From: Lachnospiraceae bacterium
GTDB lineage: Bacteria; Bacillota; Clostridia; Lachnospirales; Lachnospiraceae
Length of the DNA: 48,903 nucleotides
Assembly (NCBI GenBank): GCA_024699045.1
Contig: JAILQK010000081.1
Span: 1 to 48,903, forward strand
Direction: 5' to 3'
A program made the translations under genes and the position numbers. Each line of letters starts with the position of its first letter. The first letter of the stretch is position 1. Positions 42,949 to 48,903 of this stretch are shown one piece after another. The notes under the pieces were generated by a model, which saw only the letters and a list, made by a program, of their open reading frames with translations, had not been told where the DNA came from and did not search any database.

Positions 42949-44724
42949 ATGACAAAACAAACGACAGTCGAACGTCTTAAGGCACTTCGCGCGAACATGC
43001 GAAAGGCCGGAGTTGATGCGTATCTTATCCCGACATCGGATTTTCATGATTCGGAATATACCGGCGAATATTTTAAGGTAAGGGAGTTTTTTTCGGGCTT
43101 TACCGGTTCATACGGGGATCTTCTCGTTACCATGGACGGAGCGTTTCTCTGGACCGACGGGAGATACTTTATCCAGGCGGAAAAGGAGCTTGAAGGAAGC
43201 GGGATCACTCTTATGCGCATGGGGATGCCCGGAGTCGAGACCGTTGGCAGCTATATAAGAAAGAATCTGCCGGCGAAGGCAGTTCTGGGCTTTGACGGAC
43301 GCACGGTAACGGCGTCGAGAGCGCTGGCATTGAAAAAAGAGCTTCCAAGCCACAGGCTCTCATATAAAAAGGATCTGTCGAAGGGCATATTCGAAAGACC
43401 GCCTTTTCCGGCTTCGGAGGTCGTGACCTTAACCGATGAGACGGCGGGAGAGAGCAGTATAAACCGCATCTCGAGGATAAGGGAGATACTCAGTCAGAGA
43501 AAATGCGATGCGATCCTTCTCACCAGGCTTGAAGATATCGCATATCTATATAATATAAGGGCGAAGGATATCGAGCATACACCCGTCGCCATGGCTTATT
43601 CATACATCACCTCTGATAAGGCCTATGTCTTTCTTATGGATGAAAATGCCGATACCGGTTATCCCGGGGTGATCGTAAGATCATATGATGAAATCTATGA
43701 TTTTCTTAAAAGCGATAAGGTTTCGGGAACCGTGCTGCTTGATGAGAGAAGCGTTAACTACAGGCTTTATAAGATCATCAAAAAGAGAGTGAAGATCTGT
43801 CCCGGCGTGAGTCCGGTCAGGGATATGAAGGCGGTCAAGAATCAGGTCGAGATATCGCATATCAAGGATATATACCTGAAAGATTCGCTGCAGCTTACCC
43901 GGTTCATCAAATGGATAAGTACGACCGACACGCATGAGACCGAGATGAGCGCTGCGGGCGAGCTGCTGAAGCTTCGCAAGGAGATCCCGGAGTTTAACGA
44001 TCTTTCGTTTAAGACCATTGCGGCCTATGGTGACAATGCGGCGATGATCCATTACGAACCGTCTGCAGAGCATGATCGTGAGATAGAGAAAAAGGGTCTT
44101 CTCATGGTGGATTCGGGCGGACAGTATGAAGGGGGCACTACCGATGTCACCCGAACGATCGTCATGGGGGAGCTCACGGATGAGGAGAAAGAAGCCTTTA
44201 CACTCACGGTCTGCGGGATGTTACGGCTGATGAACGCCCGTTTCATAAAGGGAGTTTCAGGGGTGAGCCTTGATGTCCTTGCACGTGAAAAGATGTGGAA
44301 GCAGGGGATCGATTATAAGCACGGAACGGGACACGGGATAGGCTACATGCTCGGGGTGCATGAGGGACCGCAGAGCATAAGGACAAGGTCGCTTGGAAGA
44401 GAGGCCGAGCTTAGACCGGGGATGCTTGTTTCGGATGAGCCCGGTATCTACAGAGAGGGAAAATTCGGAGTCAGGACGGAGAATATCCTTCTTGTCATGG
44501 AAGACTGCAGGACGGATGACGGGGTCTTTTACAGATTTTATTGTCTGACGCAGGTTCCGATAGATCATAAGGGCATGGATTACGGCATAATGTCTTCGGA
44601 TGAGATCGAAATGTATGAGGCTTATCAGAAAGAGGTGTGCCGGAGCCTGTCGCCGCTTATGAGCGATGAGGAGAAGGAATGGCTTTATTCATACTGTGGC
44701 AACGTTACGAATACGGAGAGATAA
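42949..44724 (+). CDS. Xaa-Pro aminopeptidase, M24B family
   Basis: 591 residues with the two creatinase-like N-terminal domains (about 1-305) and an M24 catalytic domain. Metal ligands are visible: Asp388 and Asp399 ([17 protein letters not shown]), His462 ([11 protein letters not shown]), Glu497 ([10 protein letters not shown]) and Glu511 (VRTENILLV). Length matches the large aminopeptidase P form found in Firmicutes and eukaryotes. It removes N-terminal residues ahead of proline in the cytoplasm. It follows the carrier gene by 15 bases and may be read from the same transcript without functional link. Confidence 0.94.
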   Translation: MTKQTTVERLKALRANMRKAGVDAYLIPTSDFHDSEYTGEYFKVREFFSGFTGSYGDLLVTMDGAFLWTDGRYFIQAEKELEGSGITLMRMGMPGVETVGSYIRKNLPAKAVLGFDGRTVTASRALALKKELPSHRLSYKKDLSKGIFERPPFPASEVVTLTDETAGESSINRISRIREILSQRKCDAILLTRLEDIAYLYNIRAKDIEHTPVAMAYSYITSDKAYVFLMDENADTGYPGVIVRSYDEIYDFLKSDKVSGTVLLDERSVNYRLYKIIKKRVKICPGVSPVRDMKAVKNQVEISHIKDIYLKDSLQLTRFIKWISTTDTHETEMSAAGELLKLRKEIPEFNDLSFKTIAAYGDNAAMIHYEPSAEHDREIEKKGLLMVDSGGQYEGGTTDVTRTIVMGELTDEEKEAFTLTVCGMLRLMNARFIKGVSGVSLDVLAREKMWKQGIDYKHGTGHGIGYMLGVHEGPQSIRTRSLGREAELRPGMLVSDEPGIYREGKFGVRTENILLVMEDCRTDDGVFYRFYCLTQVPIDHKGMDYGIMSSDEIEMYEAYQKEVCRSLSPLMSDEEKEWLYSYCGNVTNTER

Positions 44725-44725
44725 G

Positions 44726-46195
44726 ATGAACGAGAAAAAAGTAAGGACAAGATTTGCGCCTTCGCCTACGGGGAGGATGCATGTAGGAAATCTGAGAACC
44801 GCGCTGTACGCGTATCTGATCACGAGGCATGAGGGAGGAGATTTTATTCTCCGGATAGAGGATACCGATCAGGAGCGTGAGATGGAAGGCGCCGTGGATA
44901 TTATAAACCGGACGCTTGAAAAAACCGGGCTTTCCTATGATGAAGGACCGGACAAGGACGGCGGGGTCGGACCCTATGTGCAGTCCGAAAGGGTCAAAGC
45001 AGGGATCTATATGAAATACGCGAAGGAGCTTGTCGATAAGGGTGAGGCTTATTATTGCTTCTGCACTCCGGAGCGCCTCGCGGGCCTGAAGACGAAGGTC
45101 GAGGGGACGGATAAGGAGATCACCGTATACGACAAGCATTGTCTGTCCCTTACGAAGGAAGAGGTAAAGGAGAAGCTTGAAAGCGGCATCCCTTATGTGA
45201 TAAGGCAGAATAACCCCACGGAGGGGACGACGACTTTTCATGATGACATATACGGAGATATTTCGGTCGATAACTCCGAGCTTGACGATATGATCCTTAT
45301 AAAGAGTGACGGGTTCCCCACATATAATTTTGCGAATGTCGTGGACGATCATCTCATGGGGATAACCCATGTCGTCAGAGGAAATGAATACCTTTCGAGC
45401 TCGCCCAAATACAACCGGCTGTATGAGGCGTTCGGCTGGGAGATCCCGGAATACATACACTGCCCGCTCATCACCGATGAGGAACACAAGAAATTATCGA
45501 AAAGATCGGGACATTCTTCATTTGAGGATCTGCTCGAGCAGGGCTTCCTGCCGGAGACAGTCGTGAATTTCGTAGCGCTGCTCGGATGGTCGCCGGAGGA
45601 TAACGCGGAGATCATGAGCCTTGAGGAGCTTGTGGAGAAGTTCGATTATCATAAGATGAGCAAAAGCCCGGCGGTTTTTGATTACGGGAAGCTCAGATGG
45701 ATGAACGGGGAATATATAAAAATGATGGAACCCGGGAAGTTTTACGATATCGCGCTCCCTTATATCAAAGAAGTGATACACAGGGATCTGGACCTTAAGA
45801 GGATCGCGGAAATGGTCCGGACCAGGATAGAGATCTTTCCGGATATCAAGGAGCATATCGATTTCTTTGAAGCTCTCCCTGATTATGACCCTGAGATGTA
45901 TGTGCATAAAAAGATGAAGACGACAAAGGAGTCTTCGCTTGAAGAGCTCAAGGCCATACTTCCGGTGCTTGAGGGCATCGGGGAGTGGAATAATGACCGG
46001 CTTTACGAAACGCTCCAAAGCTATGCGAAGCAGAAGGGTATAAAGAACGGTCAGATCCTTTGGCCTTTGCGTACCGCCGTATCCGGTAAACAGATGACCC
46101 CCGGCGGCGCGACGGAGCTGATGGAGATCCTGGGTAAGGAGGAGTCCCTGCTCCGGATCAAAGCGGGGATAGACCTGCTGGAAAAAAGCCTATGA
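44726..46195 (+). CDS. gltX: Glutamyl-tRNA synthetase
   Basis: 489 residues from ATG 44726, chosen for GGAGAG 6 bases upstream; the frame is open earlier only within the peptidase gene. Class I motifs: [20 protein letters not shown] (HIGH-type, HVGN) and KLSKRSGH (KMSKS-type). [10 protein letters not shown] and [14 protein letters not shown] are typical of GluRS. The stop overlaps the helicase start (ATGA). Confidence 0.96.
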   Translation: MNEKKVRTRFAPSPTGRMHVGNLRTALYAYLITRHEGGDFILRIEDTDQEREMEGAVDIINRTLEKTGLSYDEGPDKDGGVGPYVQSERVKAGIYMKYAKELVDKGEAYYCFCTPERLAGLKTKVEGTDKEITVYDKHCLSLTKEEVKEKLESGIPYVIRQNNPTEGTTTFHDDIYGDISVDNSELDDMILIKSDGFPTYNFANVVDDHLMGITHVVRGNEYLSSSPKYNRLYEAFGWEIPEYIHCPLITDEEHKKLSKRSGHSSFEDLLEQGFLPETVVNFVALLGWSPEDNAEIMSLEELVEKFDYHKMSKSPAVFDYGKLRWMNGEYIKMMEPGKFYDIALPYIKEVIHRDLDLKRIAEMVRTRIEIFPDIKEHIDFFEALPDYDPEMYVHKKMKTTKESSLEELKAILPVLEGIGEWNNDRLYETLQSYAKQKGIKNGQILWPLRTAVSGKQMTPGGATELMEILGKEESLLRIKAGIDLLEKSL

Positions 46196-48087
46196 ATGAA
46201 GCTCATGCAGCGCAGGCCGCTGCGATCAGACACAGAGACGGTCCCGCACTTGTCATCGCGGGACCGGGGTCGGGTAAAACCTTTACGATCGTAAAACGTC
46301 TTGAAAATCTTATCACCGAGTATCACACGGATCCTTCATCCATCCTTACCCTGACCTATACAAATGCCGCCGCCAAAGAGATGCGCCAAAGATCTTATTC
46401 TTTTCTCAATGAGCACATTTCGGGTCCTGTTTTCGGTACTTTTCATTCTGTTTTTTTCTCTATCCTTAAGCATTCGTTTTCGCTCAATGCATCAAATATA
46501 TTAAAAGCCGATGATAAATACATGATCCTGTGTGATATCGCAAAAAAGACCGGATATGAAAGCGACGATATGAGTGCCGCGGCCGGTGAGCTTTCCGCAA
46601 TGATAAGCGGATCAAAGAACGGGGTGAGCTACAGGGGTCTTTGCAGCCTTGAAGAGCAGGAAGAAATACTGAGGCTCTATAATGCCAGGCTAAAGGAGCG
46701 GAGGCTTCTGGACTTCGACGACATGATCCTTAAATGCAGGACACTGTTTGAAAAGGATCCGGATCTATTGCGGCGCTGGCGGGAGAGATACAGATATATC
46801 CAGGTGGATGAGTTTCAGGATATCAATCCGGTTCAGTATGAAGTGCTGAAGCTTCTGGCAGGCGAAGAGGCCAATATCTTTGCGGTAGGGGATGACGATC
46901 AGAGCATCTACGGCTTCAGGGGCGCAGGTCCCGGTATGCTTCAGCGCTTCATCCTTGAGCATCCCGGGATAGCAAGGTATGAGCTTACCGTTAATTTCAG
47001 ATGCTGTGCTCCCGTGGCGGAAGCGGCAGACAAGGTCATCGCTCTGAACGGATCGAGGATAGAAAAGCATCATTCTTCTTTTGAACTTATCGGTGAAGCC
47101 CCGGACATCCGTTGCTTCCGTACCCGGGCGGAGGAGATCACGGCGATCGTTGAGAGCGTGGACCGGGAGCATCCGGGGGATCAGGCCGTCCTTGTCCGGA
47201 CCAATGAGCTTGCGGAATTATTTGCGGATGAGCTCGGACGCCGCGGGATACGTGTCAGCTTCAGAGGCAGGAAGAAGAGTTTTTATTCCACGGAAACAGG
47301 AAAGGATATCCTCGCTTATATCAGGCTTGCTTCAGGCCACTATGACAGAGCGGACATACTCCGGGTCGTAAACAGACCCATGCGTTATATAAGCCGTGAG
47401 GCATTCGGCAAAGAGGCCGCAAGAGTTGAGGATGCGTTGGGTTATTATGGAAAAAGAAGCAGGGAATATCAAAACGCAAAGCGTTTCGCTGAGGATATAA
47501 AGCGCATGGCGAAGCTGCAGCCTGCAGATGCGATCAGATACCTGATAAACGTTGCAGGCTATGGAGATTATATGAGAAATTCAGGAAATGATCCTGAAGA
47601 TCTGCAGCGTATCGCTGAAACAGCCGGGCGATACCGAACGCCTGGACAGTGGCTCAAAGCGGTAGAATGCGAGTTGACGGGAAAAAACGGAAAGGATCCA
47701 GGCGCTGTGTCGCGTGGGAATGGAAAGGATCCAGGCGCTGCTTCGGGTGGGAATGAAAAGGATCCAGGCGCTGCTTCGGGTGGAGATAAAAGGGCGGCCG
47801 AGGAGGGGCTTGCCGTCATGACTCTTCATGCCAGCAAAGGACTTGAATTCAGGGAAGTATTTATTGTAGATGTGAATGAAGGGACGATCCCTTATCATAG
47901 GGCGGTGATGCAGGAGGAGCTCGAGGAGGAGAGGAGACTGTTTTACGTGGGAATGACCCGCGCGGCTAAAAAGCTGCATCTGTTCTATATCAGAGAAAGC
48001 CTTGGAAAGAGCCTGCAGCCATCCTCGTTTCTCAGTCCCATACAGGTTACGGGGGGAGCGCTCGGAACCGGCCACGGAAATAATTGA
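46192..48087 (+). CDS. UvrD/PcrA-like superfamily 1 helicase with in-frame repeat insert
   Basis: 631 residues, somewhat shorter than PcrA/UvrD. Motifs in order: Walker [74 protein letters not shown] and [17 protein letters not shown]. It should unwind DNA 3' to 5' with ATP. Residues about 501-533 form three 11-residue repeats (GKDPGAxSxGN type) just before motif V, Gly/Ala/Asp-rich and probably a flexible loop. The start overlaps gltX by four bases. The stop codon lies inside the -35 box of the next gene's promoter. Confidence 0.92.
   Translation: MNEAHAAQAAAIRHRDGPALVIAGPGSGKTFTIVKRLENLITEYHTDPSSILTLTYTNAAAKEMRQRSYSFLNEHISGPVFGTFHSVFFSILKHSFSLNASNILKADDKYMILCDIAKKTGYESDDMSAAAGELSAMISGSKNGVSYRGLCSLEEQEEILRLYNARLKERRLLDFDDMILKCRTLFEKDPDLLRRWRERYRYIQVDEFQDINPVQYEVLKLLAGEEANIFAVGDDDQSIYGFRGAGPGMLQRFILEHPGIARYELTVNFRCCAPVAEAADKVIALNGSRIEKHHSSFELIGEAPDIRCFRTRAEEITAIVESVDREHPGDQAVLVRTNELAELFADELGRRGIRVSFRGRKKSFYSTETGKDILAYIRLASGHYDRADILRVVNRPMRYISREAFGKEAARVEDALGYYGKRSREYQNAKRFAEDIKRMAKLQPADAIRYLINVAGYGDYMRNSGNDPEDLQRIAETAGRYRTPGQWLKAVECELTGKNGKDPGAVSRGNGKDPGAASGGNEKDPGAASGGDKRAAEEGLAVMTLHASKGLEFREVFIVDVNEGTIPYHRAVMQEELEEERRLFYVGMTRAAKKLHLFYIRESLGKSLQPSSFLSPIQVTGGALGTGHGNN
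47691..47789 (+). repeat. In-frame 33-base tandem repeat, 3 copies, in the helicase gene
   Basis: AAAGGATCCAGGCGCTG starts at 47691, 47724 and 47757. The unit is a multiple of three, so the frame is kept and each copy adds 11 residues. Copies two and three are nearly identical, which implies recent duplication. Confidence 0.9.
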
Positions 48088-48112
48088 CATTGTCTTTTTT
48101 CAATCGTGTAAA
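48084..48112 (+). promoter_or_regulatory. Promoter for the double-glycine peptide gene
   Basis: Perfect TTGACA (48084-48089), 17-base spacer, TGTAAA (48107-48112). The -35 box includes the helicase stop codon. Confidence 0.6.
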
Positions 48113-48160
48113 CAATCAGGAGTAGGTTTTATTTGTATTCTTAAAATGGGAGATTATTTC

Positions 48161-48331
48161 ATGGAAGACAAACGTATGGTAAAATCGGATGATGATTTAT
48201 TGGAAATGGTCAGTGGAGGATCCGGCAGTAATCCCCTGTTATCAAAAGAGGATATGGAATTTATAAGGACACAGATAGATCTAACCGATGACAGACAGAG
48301 GTTCATTAATGAAATGATGTCTTCCATATAA
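48161..48331 (+). CDS. Small peptide with double-glycine-type leader
   Basis: 56 residues from ATG 48161, chosen for GGGAG 8 bases upstream; ATG 48146 in the same frame is the alternative. The segment KSDDDLLEMVSGG (residues 8-20) has the pattern of leaders cut after Gly-Gly by C39 peptidase transporters (acidic helix, Leu, Met/Val, GG). The remainder is SGSNPLLSKEDMEFIRTQI and then an acidic/polar helix ending MSSI. It has no cysteine and is not strongly cationic, so it resembles a signal peptide or atypical bacteriocin rather than a lanthipeptide. No transporter or maturation enzyme is seen within the window. Confidence 0.6.
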   Translation: MEDKRMVKSDDDLLEMVSGGSGSNPLLSKEDMEFIRTQIDLTDDRQRFINEMMSSI

Positions 48332-48467
48332 AGGTATCCGGTGATCATGGCAGTGTTTTGTGATATATCGGCAGATATATCTGATCTTTTATTTCAGAGG
48401 CAATGCAGAGTGATCTCTGAATCAAACAGACAAAAGAACAACCAAGCCTGATTTCGGGATCAAAGTT

Positions 48468-48503
48468 AAAAGCAATGGTGTTGAGGCAGCATTGCTTTTG
48501 TAT
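48468..48503 (+). terminator. Terminator-like hairpin after the peptide gene
   Basis: AAAAGCAATG (48468-48477) pairs perfectly with CATTGCTTTT (48490-48499) around a 12-base loop, followed by GTATTTATT. The stem is AT-rich but the geometry fits bidirectional termination. Confidence 0.6.
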
Positions 48504-48506
48504 TTA

Positions 48507-48536
48507 TTGGCAAGCAGGTTAATTATGTTTTATACT
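48507..48536 (+). promoter_or_regulatory. Promoter for the propeller sensor gene
   Basis: TTGGCA (48507-48512), 18-base spacer, TATACT (48531-48536), about 60 bases before ATG 48598. Confidence 0.6.
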
Positions 48537-48597
48537 TAATGGAGCTGGCAGGAATTTATAAAGGATAATCAGGATCGGATTATAAGGATAGGGATCG

Positions 48598-48903
48598 ATG
48601 AAAAAAGGTAAACAATCAGTGAAGCGTAAAATGATAAAGATGGCAATTAACACGATATTGTCGTGGACGATGGTATTCAGTTATGGGAGCATGGCATATT
48701 GTGCCGGGACACCTCTTTCGAATATGGCTAATCCCGTAAGTGAGACTATATCTGTCGATCCAACCGGGTTGAAGGAAGGCTTTTCGGCAGTGCTTTATGA
48801 TAACAGCAACGGTCTTCCGACATCCGAGGCGAACGCGATCACGGAAACCAGCGACGGGTTTATATGGATCGGAAGTTACGCCGGTCTTATCAGATATGAC
48901 GGC
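48598..48903 (+). CDS. N-terminal part of a secreted or membrane sensor with regulatory-propeller repeats (cut by window edge)
   Basis: 102 residues are visible and the frame stays open to the last base. A basic start (MKKGKQSVKRKM) and hydrophobic stretch (about 15-34, ending MAYCAG) form a signal peptide or anchor. After a short spacer the sequence NGLPTSEANAITETSDGFI then WIGSYAGLIRYDG matches a Reg_prop (two-component regulator propeller) blade. Full-length proteins of this kind usually continue with more blades, a Y_Y_Y domain and a histidine kinase or GGDEF output; which one is outside the window. Confidence 0.8.
   Translation, partial: MKKGKQSVKRKMIKMAINTILSWTMVFSYGSMAYCAGTPLSNMANPVSETISVDPTGLKEGFSAVLYDNSNGLPTSEANAITETSDGFIWIGSYAGLIRYDG

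Larger units (their letters stand above)
48332..48597. other. AT-rich intergenic region before the propeller sensor gene
   Basis: 266 bases with several inverted repeats: GATATATC twice near 48361-48381, TTCAGAG/CTCTGAA (48393-48421) and a stronger hairpin annotated as a terminator, then a promoter. No gene was found here. Confidence 0.5.

Overview
The window reads as chromosome of a Gram-positive Firmicute, most likely Lachnospiraceae (Butyrivibrio-like). Supporting signs are a type III glutamine synthetase, partner-switching regulators, the YloU-FakA-RecG gene order, a DegV/FakB protein, GerW with a DUF2953 neighbour, strong AGGAGG-type ribosome binding sites and tight operons with ATGA/TGATG overlaps. 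No rRNA, tRNA, CRISPR array, insertion sequence or prophage is visible. The taxonomic call comes from gene content only.

Region 1-8374 holds a short partial gene and then a six-gene run: STAS antagonist, degenerate ATPase-like anti-sigma protein, lysine 2,3-aminomutase-like radical SAM enzyme, D-Ala-D-Ala-ligase-like ATP-grasp enzyme, a 1148-residue fusion of sensor, MFS transporter and tethered solute-binding protein, and an RsbU-like phosphatase with its own extracellular sensor. It looks like one signalling and metabolism unit built around a beta-lysine-type product and is the strongest candidate for an undescribed system. It is followed by a Q/E-rich repeat protein with its own promoter and terminator (8383-9518).

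Region 9587-18741 has an EAL phosphodiesterase and a Dlt-like operon (SGNH protein, MBOAT, adenylating ligase, carrier protein). Inserted in that operon is a PLP decarboxylase resembling BtrK, which acts on a carrier-bound amino acid. An M15 lipoprotein peptidase follows. Region 38139-42933 has a second, differently charged carrier/MBOAT system: MBOAT, AlgJ/AlgX-like SGNH protein, FkbH-type HAD enzyme and acyl carrier protein, which by family knowledge would use glyceryl-carrier. Both probably decorate an extracellular polymer.

Region 18900-38138 is mostly housekeeping: glutamine synthetase III, PlsC, DegV/FakB, PrmA, a purine phosphorylase-MtnA-deaminase set fitting methylthioinosine-type methionine salvage, a membrane-anchored MutS-like ATPase, a GT10 fucosyltransferase, L28, GerW/YtfI, an HD-GYP protein with a broken HD motif, YloU, FakA and RecG. 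Region 42949-48087 has Xaa-Pro aminopeptidase, GltX and a UvrD-like helicase. The right end (48084-48903) is more AT-rich and has a small double-glycine-leader peptide and the start of a secreted or anchored beta-propeller sensor.

A striking background feature is a set of at least seven short tandem repeats (period about 29-60 bp) of unrelated sequence, mostly at gene ends, and one in frame inside the helicase.
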